A stretch of 64,000 nt of DNA from CAWBRT01 sp963696525 (GTDB taxonomy: Bacteria; Acidobacteriota; Terriglobia; Terriglobales; Acidobacteriaceae): contig CAVOKO010000009.1 of NCBI GenBank assembly GCA_963696525.1, positions 372,001 through 436,000 on the forward strand, written 5' to 3'. Of the stretch, positions 44,946 through 53,982 are shown in pieces. The translations under genes were made by a program, and so were the position numbers. A model generated the notes under the pieces. The model saw only the letters and a program-made list of their open reading frames with translations, ran no database searches and was not told where the DNA came from. Each line of letters begins with the position of its first letter. Within the stretch, counting starts at the first letter, position 1.

Positions 44946-45048
44946 TGAATTCCGTCCGACTTTGCGCAGGCGAGTTATGGTCGCAACGCGCGTACTGCCC
45001 TGCGGAGTGTGTATATCAGTGCATAGGGCCTACGCAGGCTAAGACCGA

Positions 45049-46103
45049 TCAATAACCGTCGACGTCGATGACAGCTTGGGCAAAGGCCTGCGGGGCTTCC
45101 TGCGGCAGATTGTGACCGACGCCGCCCTTGATGACCCGGTGCGCATATTTGCCCGAGAATTTCTTGGCATAGGCACTGGCGTCCGGGTGTGGCGCACCGT
45201 TGGCATCACCTTCAAGGGTAATGGTGGGCACGGTGATGACCGGACCTTCGGCAAGCCGCTTTTCCAGATCGTCATATTTCGGCTCGCCTTCGGCCAGGCC
45301 GAGCCGCCAGCGGTAATTATGGATCACGATGCTGACATGGTCCGGGTTGTCGAAGGACGCTGCCGTGCGATCGAACGTGGCATCATCGAAATTCCATTTC
45401 GGCGAAGCGATCTGCCAAATGAGCTTCGCGAAATCGTGCCGGTATTTGTCGTAGCCGGCGCGGCCGCGTTCCGTGGCAAAATAATATTGGTACCACCATT
45501 GGAGCTCAGCCTTTGGTGGCAACGGCATCTTGTTGGACTTCATGGCTGCCGATCAGATAGCCACTCACGGAGACGAGCGCCTTGCAGCGCTCCGGCCAGA
45601 GCGCCGCGATGATGTCGGCCGTCCGCCCTCCCCAATCAAAACCGCCGATGATTGCCTTCTGGATCTTGAGAGCATCCATCAGAGCGATGATATCGAGAGC
45701 GACCGCCGACGGCTGGCCATTGCGGAACGTGTCACTTGAAAGAAAGCGCGTCGTGCCATAACCGCGCAGGTACGGGACGATCACCCGGTAGCCCGCCGAT
45801 GCCAGCAACGGGCGCGACATCGACATAGCTGTAAATGTCGTAGGGCCAGCCGTGCAGAAGAATTACCGCAGGGCCATCGGCGGGGCCGGCTTCAGCATAG
45901 CCAACATTCAGGAGGCCGGCATCGATCTGCTTGAGAAGGCCAAACGATGTGTTCGTCCCCCGCTTAGTCGCGAGCAGCTCTGCCGGTTTTGTCTTGCTGG
46001 ATTGTGCTTTCGCAGAACCGATCATGCCGAGCTGGGCGGCGGCAATAGTCATGCTAGCAGCACCAAGAAAGCGGCGGCGTTCATAATTGATTTCTTCCGA
46101 CAT
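45049..46103 (-). pseudogene. Tat-exported alpha/beta hydrolase (epoxide hydrolase-like), two frameshifts
   Basis: Starting at the ATG at 46103 (GGGAGG 7 nt upstream), a twin-arginine signal (YERRRFLGAASMTIAAAQ) leads into an alpha/beta hydrolase. Visible are the oxyanion motif HGWPYD, the nucleophile elbow GGFDWGGRTA (Asp nucleophile, as in epoxide hydrolases and dehalogenases), a late-strand acidic segment (LEGDANGAPHP) and the catalytic histidine in GGVGHNLPQEA. The three parts lie in frames 45732-46103, 45506-45826 and 45049-45543, joined by indels near 45815 and 45540. Residues are well conserved, so loss is recent or an artefact. Confidence 0.78.
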
Positions 46104-46150
46104 TTTATTTCCTCCCAATTGCATTCAAAGTAGTAACGCCATAAACAGTC

Positions 46151-46747
46151 TTAATCCTGTTCACCGAGAGTTTGGACGTACGTTTTGCCGTACGGATAGA
46201 AGAGTTCCTTGCGGCCTTGCTGCCACGCCGCTTTGAGTTCGGGCGTTGTGATGTCCCAGTCCGGCCGGCATTTCTTGGTAACGGCACGCAGGTCCTGGCG
46301 GAGATCTTCCAGAGTGGGCCGGCCGAAGAACCAGTAGCCGTTGTAGATCTTGTAAATGACAAGACCGGGCTCGAGCACAATCACGTGGGGGATCATGGGA
46401 TTGTGGACAGGATCGGTGTATTCGGCGATGTCGAGATCTTTTTGGACGATGCGCCCCGCGTCGGAGAGGAAAGGCCAGTGGGCACCGACTCCGCTGCGAT
46501 ATTCATTCGTCTCAGTGATATTGTCGGTGCTAATCGTGACAAGCCGGCAATAGGCAACCTCGAGCTCACGATGGAGTTCAACAAGCCCTTCAGCCTGCCG
46601 GCGGTCCTTGGGGCAGAAACCTCCGCGGCTGAGGACGAGAACCATTGGATGTTGTCCTTGCAGTTCGGAGAGCTTCCGGCGTTTCGCGGTGTGGTCGGAA
46701 AGCTCATAGTCGGGGAAGATAGCCCCTGGAACAATGTCAGATCGCAT
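46151..46747 (-). CDS. peroxiredoxin/redoxin-like protein (AhpC/TSA family)
   Basis: A 198-aa thioredoxin-fold protein. FPDYELSDHTAKRRKLSELQ opens the fold, then VLVLSRGGFCPKDRRQ carries C45, the candidate peroxidatic cysteine, in a slightly unusual RGGFCP setting. LVTISTDNITETNEY and WPFLSDAGRIVQKDLDI are family features. No second conserved resolving cysteine is obvious near the end, except C at KKCRPDWD. The ATG at 46747 has GAGG at 7 nt. It lies between two broken hydrolase genes on the same strand. Its role may be reduction of organic peroxides. Confidence 0.84.
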   Translation of the reverse strand: MRSDIVPGAIFPDYELSDHTAKRRKLSELQGQHPMVLVLSRGGFCPKDRRQAEGLVELHRELEVAYCRLVTISTDNITETNEYRSGVGAHWPFLSDAGRIVQKDLDIAEYTDPVHNPMIPHVIVLEPGLVIYKIYNGYWFFGRPTLEDLRQDLRAVTKKCRPDWDITTPELKAAWQQGRKELFYPYGKTYVQTLGEQD

Positions 46748-46824
46748 ATGAAATCCTCACCAGACTCGATGCATCGTCACCCGGTTACGTCTCAATAGTT
46801 AGAGCCGCTGCTCTCATAGCGCCC

Positions 46825-47712
46825 TCAGCTGGCGCGCCTGCAGCTCCCACGTGAGGAAGCGACAAAGGTTCGGACCAACGCGGCGATCTCATCTGCGGCC
46901 GTGTCTAATGCGAAATGACCGGCGTCGAGAACGTGAACTTCCGCGTTCGGAACGTCCTTGCGGTAGCGTTCCGGTTCGCCGAGGTCGAACGAAAGATCGT
47001 GCTTGCCCCAGATCACCAGCAGGCGCGGCTGCTTCTCGCGCATCCATGCCTGCCACTCGGGTAGGAGTCGACGTTGGTGCGGTAGTCATAGAAGAGATCG
47101 CTTTGAATCTGCGCCTGCCCTGGCGTGATTCAAAAATGCGAACTCGTCGGTCCAAAGATCCGGGTCATAGCGCTCCACGTTTGGATCGCCTCCGATATGG
47201 CGCGTCTCGCGTAGCTGCAAGCGACAACAGGTTTGTGCGCAGTGCTTTTCTTGACCCGGCGCGGTTCGCCCAGAATGCCCGCCGCGTGTTACCCAGTTCT
47301 TGCCTAGGCCTTCGTTGTGCGCCACAGCATCCTGGACGATGAGAGCTTCGATGCGCTCCGGGTGCGCCAAGGCCATGCGGAAACCTACGGGACCACCATA
47401 GTCCTGCATGTAAAGCGTGTAGAGCGAAAGCCCGAGCGCTTCGGTAAAGTGATTCATGATCTCTGCGTAGTGATCAAATGTATACGCGAACTTTTTCGGG
47501 TCCGGCCAGTCGCTGTGTCCGAAGCCCGGGTAATCTGGCGCCACAAGGTGATAGCGGCCGGAAAGCCGGGCGAAGAGCGGTTCGAACATTCGCGATGAAG
47601 AGGGCAGTCCGTGCAGTAGCAGAAGTGTCGGCGCATCTTTCGGGCCGGCCTCTCTGTAAAAAATAGAGAGTCCGTCAACCGTGACTGTGCGATAAAAGAC
47701 GGGCTGTGACAT
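46825..47712 (-). pseudogene. alpha/beta hydrolase (haloalkane dehalogenase/epoxide hydrolase-like), frameshifted
   Basis: The N-terminal frame has VTVDGLSIFYREAGPKDAPT, HGLPSSSRMF and MQDYGGPVGFRMAL (nucleophile Asp). After NEGLGKNWVTR the frame drifts, returns at HIGGDPNVERYDPDLWTDEF, and drifts again after FLNHARAGA. The C-terminal frame (46825-47043) gives LLVIWGKHDLSFDLGEPERY and LDAGHFALDTAADEIA, with the catalytic histidine. Three or more small indels are needed. AGGAAAGG precedes the start. The family hydrolyses epoxides, esters or carbon-halogen bonds. Confidence 0.77.
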
Positions 47713-47775
47713 GAGCATCCTTTCCTGACCGTCGAGATGACGGCGCTGCCCTTTTTACTTCGCGGCTCCTAGCGC

Positions 47776-48189
47776 TCAGGCCGCCTCGGCAATCGGGTTC
47801 TCCAGGAAAAGTCGAGCCACTAGGGCGGAATCGAGATATGCCCGAACCTCAACGACCTTGTCGCCGCTGAAACGGCAAACCCAACAGTATCGGTTGTCGA
47901 ACCTGAGGCCGTTCTTCGCGACAGCAAAGGAGTGAAGTTCAACTATCGCCCAGTCTCCGCTCACCAACGCATGCTCAACGTGAAGTTGCGCACCTTGCGG
48001 TAAGACCTTGTCAAGCTTTTCGAAAGTGTGGGCCAGAAAATCCGCCTTGCTGTGGTAATGACCGGCTAGTGGATGAGTCCCCTCGACGATCCAGTAGACG
48101 TCGTCTGCAACGTGTGTGAAGAACGCACCCCCGTCACCAGTTTCAAGGTTTTTGAAAATATCGCGAACCTGCGAAAGGGTTAGTGACAT
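47776..48189 (-). CDS. SnoaL/NTF2-like polyketide cyclase-family protein
   Basis: A 137-aa NTF2-fold protein. SQVRDIFKNLETGDGGAFFT, VYWIVEGTHPLAGHYHSKAD and RFDNRYCWVCRFSGDKVVEV are typical of the SnoaL_3/ketosteroid isomerase-like group. AAGGAG lies before the ATG. It is intact and sits between a hydrolase relic and the alcohol dehydrogenase, on the same strand. The small-molecule substrate, if any, is unknown. Confidence 0.86.
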   Translation of the reverse strand: MSLTLSQVRDIFKNLETGDGGAFFTHVADDVYWIVEGTHPLAGHYHSKADFLAHTFEKLDKVLPQGAQLHVEHALVSGDWAIVELHSFAVAKNGLRFDNRYCWVCRFSGDKVVEVRAYLDSALVARLFLENPIAEAA

Positions 48190-48216
48190 TTTGATCTCCT
48201 TGACTCCTGGCCAACA

Positions 48217-49260
48217 TTACATCGTCAGAACGACGCGAAACTCTGCCTTGCCGCTCATCATTCGCGCATAAGCCTCAGCCGCTTTTTCGAGCGGATATGT
48301 TTCAATCATCGGACGCACGCCGGTCAGTTCGGCAAAGCGCAGTGTGTCTTCGGAATCGGCTGGTGTTCCCGCGGCCCAGCCCTGAATCGTTCGACTTCCA
48401 TTAATGAGCTGTACCGGCGTGACCTCAATGGGATCGAATGTCGCACCGATCACCATGAGTTTGCCGTTCGGCCCCAGACCGTCGATCAGCTCTGACATCG
48501 CTTTCGAGCTCGGGGCCGTCGCCAGAATCACCCGTGCGCCGCCCAGTTTTTGCAGTGCCTGCGCCGCGTTCGTCGATTTGCTGTCGATGTACACGCTCGC
48601 TCCGAGCTTCTTTGCGAGTGCCGCGTTTTCGGACCCGCGCCCGATCGCCGCGACCTTATAACCAAACTTGTTCGCGAATTGAATCCCGAGATGACCCAGA
48701 CCGCCGATACCCTGCACCGCAACCAGGTCGCCGGGGAACGCACCACTGTGCCGCAGCGCATTGTAGGTGGTGATTCCGGCGCAGAGCAGCGGTGCTGCTT
48801 CGGCGTCATTTAGAGTTTCCGGTATCGCCACCAGCGCTTCCACGGGAGCGACCATGTATTGCTGGTATCCGCCGTCATAGCTGATGCCCGGAATTTTCAG
48901 ATTCCGGCAATTGCGAAAATCTCCGCGCCGGCACTCGCGACACGTATTGTCCTGGCCGCCATGCCAGCCGACACCGACACGCTGCCCCTTCTTCCACGCG
49001 GAAACACCGGCGCCCACTTCATCGATGACGCCTGCGACTTCGTGCCCTGGAACGCGGGGATACTGAATTCCGGGCCAGGAGCCTTCTTTCGTGAGCGCGT
49101 CACTGTGGCAAACACCGCAAGCCTGCACCTTGATCCGCACTTGTCCTGCACCTGGCTTAGGAATCTCGCGCTCGACGATCTCGAAATCTGCTCCGGGTTT
49201 AGAAATCTGTGCTGCCTTCATTGCCAACTCTGGTACTACCGCTATTCTCCTCGTTGCCAT
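48217..49260 (-). CDS. zinc-dependent alcohol dehydrogenase
   Basis: A 347-aa medium-chain dehydrogenase. VQACGVCHSDALTKEG binds the catalytic zinc, with GHEVAGVIDEVGAGV as the family signature. The structural zinc cysteines lie in DNTCRECRRGDFRNCRNL. The Rossmann motif GIGGLGHLGIQFA selects NAD(P), and the third catalytic-zinc cysteine lies in LLCAGITTY. I start at the ATG at 49260 after AGGGGGG; a longer in-frame start exists at 49461 without support. The substrate is probably a primary alcohol or aldehyde. Confidence 0.9.
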   Translation of the reverse strand: MATRRIAVVPELAMKAAQISKPGADFEIVEREIPKPGAGQVRIKVQACGVCHSDALTKEGSWPGIQYPRVPGHEVAGVIDEVGAGVSAWKKGQRVGVGWHGGQDNTCRECRRGDFRNCRNLKIPGISYDGGYQQYMVAPVEALVAIPETLNDAEAAPLLCAGITTYNALRHSGAFPGDLVAVQGIGGLGHLGIQFANKFGYKVAAIGRGSENAALAKKLGASVYIDSKSTNAAQALQKLGGARVILATAPSSKAMSELIDGLGPNGKLMVIGATFDPIEVTPVQLINGSRTIQGWAAGTPADSEDTLRFAELTGVRPMIETYPLEKAAEAYARMMSGKAEFRVVLTM

Positions 49261-49821
49261 AAGCCCCCCTGTGAGTTTTCGGTTGTTGTTGAAGGGCAGT
49301 TGTGCGACCGACCAGTGCTCTCGCCACGCCGTCACCTCACTTTGTCTTGCGTATTCCTCTCGTGTGGGAGTATTGCGGGGGATCGCTTGGACTAGGCTCG
49401 CGTTTCGTCGCAAGGCGGGTGCTGCACGAGCGATAGGGCCCTTGCGCCCCGCGAGACGCAAACGCTTGGTAGTTGGATCTCAAAGTTGATTTCTGAGGCT
49501 TACCAGTTACTTCCGACGCCGGTCTGCCTGATGATCCGCGAACAGGATAAACGTCTCGGACTGAGTCAGTGCATCTCCGCCAACCTACCTGATGCCTGTC
49601 GCGGCATAACGTGCAAGGTTGGCCCCCGAAGAAACTTAGTCTTCCTCGTTTCGCTCATAACAGACCAGAACAACTGCCAACAAGAGCAAGCAAAAGCCGC
49701 AAAGAAGGTGGTCGACTCGGTGTCGAAAACCGCGGATAGGCTGCAGCGGTGACTCGCGCCTATCCACAGCACGCGAGTCAAAAACGCTCGGGCTATCCGA
49801 CCTCAGTCCGGGGCATCGTGA
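49261..49821. other. intergenic region with no supported gene
   Basis: About 560 bp. An inverted repeat GGATAGG/CCTATCC (49734-49740 and 49759-49765) is the only structure noted. It has no T-run and is of uncertain meaning. Confidence 0.4.
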
Positions 49822-50175
49822 TTAGCCCGCTCCGGACTCGTCTTGGATTTCCATGATTCTAATCAGATTCTCGCGCTCTTGTTCGGTTGTCTGCTGCTGA
49901 TGAACAGGCCTCATTTCAGAAGCCTTTATCTTCACATGTTTGTTCATGTGCGAAGCACAAACGTCCTGGTTGGAGACTGCTGAAACCGCGCCCTGATCGC
50001 TAATGAAGACAGCTTTTCCACTCCGATCAGTGCAACCTCGATCGCAGGTGTTCGCACCGGCCACTTGTACGACACACTTCGAATCGCAAATCCAGCCGCT
50101 CATTGTGTTGTCTTCTGCATTCAGCAAGATCGCCGAACACAGAACCGCGAAAAACAGCCAAGTGATTCGCTTCAT
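49822..50175 (-). CDS. exported Cys-containing protein, DUF5818-like
   Basis: A 117-aa protein with a signal peptide (ITWLFFAVLCSAILLNA). The mature part begins SGWICDSKCVVQ, with TCDRGCTDRSGKAVFISDQG and later VCASHMNKHVKIKA. This resembles a secreted acidobacterial domain (SGxISDSxCG ... CxxxCV ... GxKVxVxG) annotated as DUF5818, an assignment from memory. Five cysteines could form disulfides or bind metal. Function unknown. Confidence 0.7.
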   Translation of the reverse strand: MKRITWLFFAVLCSAILLNAEDNTMSGWICDSKCVVQVAGANTCDRGCTDRSGKAVFISDQGAVSAVSNQDVCASHMNKHVKIKASEMRPVHQQQTTEQERENLIRIMEIQDESGAG

Positions 50176-50628
50176 CTCTATTTTCTACCTCGAAAGGGAT
50201 TCGATGTTGGATGTGTGTTGTTGGTTGAGAAACGAGAGAATTTCTATCTTGTTCTGCAGTTTTCGTTCCAAAAATAAATGGCTTTAAATCAATCAATACT
50301 TTGTCGTGTGCTGGATGTGATAGCCAACTATTGGAATTGTGCTACCAAGGGTGTGAAATCAAACACATTTACGAAGCTGGCCCATGCCGCTGATGAGGGT
50401 CGCTGGATCAGGGCGAATATTCACCTGCATCTTGTGTTGGGCGACGCGATTCCGGAGTCAGATTCGGGGAAATCAGGTGGGGACTGGAACCCAAAGGGTC
50501 AGCGAACGCGGTTTCGGGGGCCGTGCGCTGTTCCGTGGACCTTGGCCCCCAAGAGTGGCTGCTTTCTCAATTTGGACACACGTTGGCCAGTTGGCTGCGC
50601 GACGTAGCTGCTTTTACCGAGTTGTTCG
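50176..50628. other. intergenic region with no supported gene
   Basis: About 450 bp between the exported protein and the CheY-like gene. Open frames here lack domain or start support. Confidence 0.4.
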
Positions 50629-51054
50629 TTAGCTTGTGGCTCTTCCGATCGTAGGCATCCTAGTCGGCGTTCTTACCAGCGAAATCATTTCTTCTTGGCC
50701 GATGGGTTTGGCGATGAAACCATCGGGCGGGGGCAGATGCGAGCGCGTACTGAAGAAGTGTTCGGTGTCACGCGACCCGCCAGGTCCGGTTACGCCCGTG
50801 ACAAATACAACGGGAATACCGCTGAGGTCGGGTCGCGACCTGATGTTTCTGTAGAACCCAGCTCCACTGGTCTCGGGCATGGAGAGATCGAGAGTGATCA
50901 GGTCGGGTCTTTCGGATTCGACCGCTCGAAGGGCCTCTTCGCCATTGCTGGCACAGCTTACGAGAAATCCATGCTCCTGGAACAGTCTCGACAAATAGAC
51001 GCGAACATCATCCTCGTCGTCTACCACAAGAATTTTCTTGGCCGAAGTTGCCAT
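50629..51054 (-). CDS. CheY-like single-domain response regulator
   Basis: A 141-aa receiver domain with no output domain. KKILVVDDEDDVRVYLSRLF holds the acidic pocket, DLITLDLSMPETSG the phosphoacceptor aspartate, VVFVTG the conserved threonine and GFIAKPIG the lysine. It follows the ATPase-domain gene with no gap (the stop TGA is immediately followed by the ATG), so they are co-translated. The output is unknown. Confidence 0.88.
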   Translation of the reverse strand: MATSAKKILVVDDEDDVRVYLSRLFQEHGFLVSCASNGEEALRAVESERPDLITLDLSMPETSGAGFYRNIRSRPDLSGIPVVFVTGVTGPGGSRDTEHFFSTRSHLPPPDGFIAKPIGQEEMISLVRTPTRMPTIGRATS

Positions 51055-51618
51055 TCAAATCTCTCCCTTAGTTGAAGTCGCATCCTGCTGCCGCACCGGC
51101 AGTCGAACGGTGAAGACGGAGCCTTTGCCCAGCTTCGACGCAACTCGAATGCTACCTCCGTGTTCGGTCGCCACCTTCTGAGACATGAGGAGGCCCAAGC
51201 CGGTTCCGGAATTTCCTTTCGTCGAAACCATGCCCTTGAACAGAACGCTACGGGTCGCGGAATCCATTCCAACGCCGTCATCCTCGACTTCGATTACGGT
51301 GTCGTCTTTATCGTGGTACGCCCGGACAGTCACGCGGTGCGTTTTCTGCTCGTCCTGGTCCGCATTGCAGGTGTCGATTGCGTTGGTGATCAAGTTAGAG
51401 ATCAAAGAATGAATGTCCTTGGGCTCGCTGAGAATCTCCAAAGGCTCTTCTGCGTTTAGTTCCAGCTTAATCCGCAGTTTTGGTTCGAGATCGGATTCGT
51501 GGAATTTATTCTTATGCGAGCGACCACCGCAATAACCGTATTGATGAAGTCGAAAAGGCGAAGAACCGCAACAAATCGCGCGTGCGGTCGAAGGTCGAGT
51601 ATGGTCCCGCGCGCTCAT
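51055..51618 (-). CDS. histidine kinase ATPase domain protein (no visible sensor or phosphotransfer domain)
   Basis: A 187-aa frame whose recognisable part is a HATPase_c domain: LISNLITNAIDTCNADQDEQ (N box), VIEVEDDGVGM (G1), VSTKGNSGTGLGLLMSQKVA (G2), then GKGSVFTVRLPV. The first ~40 residues are Ser/Arg/His-rich and not family-like. The histidine-bearing dimerisation domain is therefore missing or lost by a frameshift upstream of about 51500. It is partnered with the adjoining receiver. It could be a split kinase or a damaged one. Confidence 0.7.
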   Translation of the reverse strand: MSARDHTRPSTARAICCGSSPFRLHQYGYCGGRSHKNKFHESDLEPKLRIKLELNAEEPLEILSEPKDIHSLISNLITNAIDTCNADQDEQKTHRVTVRAYHDKDDTVIEVEDDGVGMDSATRSVLFKGMVSTKGNSGTGLGLLMSQKVATEHGGSIRVASKLGKGSVFTVRLPVRQQDATSTKGEI

Positions 51619-51747
51619 AGCTGGCCTCTGGCAGTTTCCTTTTTATCTCCTACCGCCTGTGCGAAAGCGCATAGCTGCCGAGGCCGGGCTGCCTTCAAAA
51701 GGAGTCCGGCCAACCACAGTACGCACTTGCCCTTATAGCACCACCTG

Positions 51748-51760
51748 GGGGGAATCCCCC
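51748..51760. promoter_or_regulatory. GC palindrome GGGGGAATCCCCC, possible operator
   Basis: A near-perfect 13-bp inverted repeat, followed by TA on the right. It sits between the divergent kinase-ATPase gene (about 130 bp away) and the lectin-like lipoprotein gene (about 150 bp away). NarL/LuxR-type regulators often bind such G-run/C-run palindromes. No direct evidence links it to a regulator here. Confidence 0.3.
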
Positions 51761-51908
51761 TACTTTATACGGCTCCTAATGCAAGTTCCTTAAGTGCTGT
51801 CGCCTATACCTACCGTCGTCCTTTGGGCTGATAGTCAACTTACTCGCCATATACGCTGCGGCGAGTGGTAGCAAATATACAAATTTGTAATGAAATCACA
51901 GGACTCTG

Positions 51909-52835
51909 ATGAAAAAGATGTTATTCAGCACAGTGGTGCTGATGTGTTTGACAGCGGTCACTCTGGCTTGTGGAGCAAAAGCAAACAGCAATGGAAGCCC
52001 GGCCTCCGCCGCGGCTTCGACGGCTTCGCCAAGTTCAGGTTCGACAAGTACCGCGACCTCAACGCCAGCTAGCGGTCCGGCTTCCGCGTCTACCCCAGCA
52101 TCGACTACGACTTCGACAAGTCCGGCCTCACCGTCGACCCCAGCAGCGGCACCAACTCCGGACATTGATTACCCTGTTCCCCCAGCGAGCGCCGTGGTTT
52201 TTTCCGATGTCCAGAACACCAAAAACACCGGGTCGTGTGACACGGCTAGCTGCTCCGGCGGTTCCGGAAGTGGGGCCTCTTCGATTGCCTTTAACCAGAC
52301 CACCCCATCCCTTTCCGGATCCAGCACGGAACTCTTTAATTCTGGCGCTGGGTTTGACACGCTGTGGTACTGGCACTTGGGCGCGAACGACGCGGTGAGC
52401 AACCTTGAGCTCGATTTCTACCTAATGGTAGATAGCGCCTCGCAGACCGGGACTCAGGCTATCGAGAACGGCCCCCAGCAGTATGTCGGAGGCTACAAAT
52501 ACTCCATGACCATGCAGTGTGAGTACACCGCACAGGTGTGGCGTGTGTGGGACCAGGCGGCAGGTGGATGGAAAGCGACCAATGTTGCTTGCCCTCACTG
52601 GTCGCCGAACGTATGGCATCACGTTCAGATGTACATCACGACCGATCAAACCAATCACACAGAGACCTACCATACGTTGATTGTGGATGGTGTGCCTAAT
52701 TCCCTGGAAGTGACTTACGGCGTGACCAATGTTGGTTTTGGGGACAATCTTGGCTTCCAGTTCCAGTTGGACAACAACAGCTCCGGCGCCGCAGTCTACG
52801 AATGGCTCGATCAGGTGACCCTTACAGTTTGGTAA
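51909..52835 (+). CDS. lipoprotein with Ser/Thr/Pro-rich linker and concanavalin-A-like domain
   Basis: The signal ends in AVTLACGAK (lipobox). Residues about 25-85 are a low-complexity Ser/Thr/Ala/Pro linker. The remaining ~220 residues are rich in aromatic and beta-prone stretches (LWYWHLGANDAVSNLELDFY, GGYKYSMTMQCEYTAQVWRV, HWSPNVWHHVQMYITTDQ). This suggests a jelly-roll lectin or glucanase fold without a visible ExDxxE catalytic motif. It is probably a surface carbohydrate-binding protein. It shares the domain style of the GH16 lipoprotein at 26775. Confidence 0.68.
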   Translation: MKKMLFSTVVLMCLTAVTLACGAKANSNGSPASAAASTASPSSGSTSTATSTPASGPASASTPASTTTSTSPASPSTPAAAPTPDIDYPVPPASAVVFSDVQNTKNTGSCDTASCSGGSGSGASSIAFNQTTPSLSGSSTELFNSGAGFDTLWYWHLGANDAVSNLELDFYLMVDSASQTGTQAIENGPQQYVGGYKYSMTMQCEYTAQVWRVWDQAAGGWKATNVACPHWSPNVWHHVQMYITTDQTNHTETYHTLIVDGVPNSLEVTYGVTNVGFGDNLGFQFQLDNNSSGAAVYEWLDQVTLTVW

Positions 52836-52912
52836 GTCGGTGACAAGGAGTAAGGAATAGCGAATCCAATCGGAGCGCTTTAGAAAACCGGTAGGACGAT
52901 TGAGAAAGAAAC

Positions 52913-52948
52913 TGCCCCACATCTGCTAACTATGCCAGATATGGGGCA
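52913..52948 (-). terminator. hairpin between convergent genes, terminator-like on the minus strand
   Basis: TGCCCCACATCTG (52913-52925) pairs with CAGATATGGGGCA (52936-52948), a 13-bp stem with one mismatch and a 10-nt loop. On the minus strand it is followed by GTTTCTTTCTC, a weak T-rich tail suited to end the quinone oxidoreductase transcript. It may also limit read-through from the lipoprotein gene. Confidence 0.6.
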
Positions 52949-53019
52949 CCGTCCGGCTTGGAGTCGGGTAGGTTTCTTCTGAATCGAATGGCCGTCCACT
53001 CGGGCTTGTGCCTGTAGCC

Positions 53020-53982
53020 TTACGGAATCAGCACGATTTTTCCGAAAGCACCGGGCTCCAAGATTTCTTTGTGAGCGTGGCGAGCCTCGGCGAGCGGCAG
53101 CTCTTTCCCGACGATAGGCCGCAGCGTGCCATCCTCCAGTCCGGCGATGATCCCAGCATGTATCTCTTTTTCCTCGGCTTCAGTGATGCCCCATAACGTA
53201 AAGGCGTGAATCGAACCACGGCGCGTCATGAGGTCGCGCGGCGAGACGGTGACGTCGCCACGGCTGCCGATAACCACCACGCGGCCTTGGAAGGCGAGCA
53301 GCTTCAGGTCCTTGCCGAGGTTCACGTTGGCGAGCATTTCGACGATGAGGTCGACACCTAGTCCGCTGGTCGCTTGCAGAATCTGCTCCAGGTAGCCCGC
53401 TTGGCTGTGATTGAAGACGTGGTGCGCGCCTTCACGTTTGACTAGTTCGAGGCCTTTCTCCGTGCCAGCCGTCCCCAATACGGTCAGGCCCATGGCACGC
53501 GCGATCTGAACACTCGCGATGCCTACACCGCCGCTGGCGCCGTGGACCAGTAGGGTCTCGCCGCTACGTGCCCTCCCGCTGAGATGCAATGCGTGGTACG
53601 CGGTGCCATACGGTACCCAAACACCGGCCCCCTGGGCATATGTAATTCTCGCTGGAAGCGGATGAACCTGGCTCTCCAGGGTCAGCGCATATTCCGCGTA
53701 TGCGCCAGTCACAGTCCTCGCGACATACACACGATCGCCGGACTTCACCCGGTTCACACCTTCGCCGACAGCTACAACAACTCCGGCACCATCGGAGCCA
53801 GGGGTATACGGTAAGGGCGGCTTGATTGCATAAGTGCCATTGCGCATATAGGTGTCATAGGGGTTCACGCCCGCGGCGTGAATTCGGACCAAGACTTGGC
53901 CTGCGGCGGGACTCGGAGTGGGGATTTCTTTGAGATCTAGAACTTCGGGACCACCGAATTCTCGAACCTGAATAGCCTTCAT
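53020..53982 (-). CDS. NADPH:quinone oxidoreductase (zeta-crystallin-like, MDR family)
   Basis: A 320-aa zinc-free medium-chain dehydrogenase. KAIQVREFGGPEVLDLKEIP opens the protein. PYTPGSDGAGVVVAVGEGV and LLVHGASGGVGIASVQIARA (NADPH-binding Rossmann motif) are family hallmarks, and no zinc ligands are present. It likely reduces quinones or other alkenals with NADPH. I chose the ATG at 53982 because TTGGAGG precedes it at 8 nt; an upstream in-frame start (54099) is weaker. Confidence 0.9.
   Translation of the reverse strand: MKAIQVREFGGPEVLDLKEIPTPSPAAGQVLVRIHAAGVNPYDTYMRNGTYAIKPPLPYTPGSDGAGVVVAVGEGVNRVKSGDRVYVARTVTGAYAEYALTLESQVHPLPARITYAQGAGVWVPYGTAYHALHLSGRARSGETLLVHGASGGVGIASVQIARAMGLTVLGTAGTEKGLELVKREGAHHVFNHSQAGYLEQILQATSGLGVDLIVEMLANVNLGKDLKLLAFQGRVVVIGSRGDVTVSPRDLMTRRGSIHAFTLWGITEAEEKEIHAGIIAGLEDGTLRPIVGKELPLAEARHAHKEILEPGAFGKIVLIP

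Noticed and set aside
49734..49765. Inverted repeat GGATAGG ... CCTATCC as a terminator.
   Set aside because: The stem is only 7 bp with an 18-nt loop and no T-run, and it does not end a gene.
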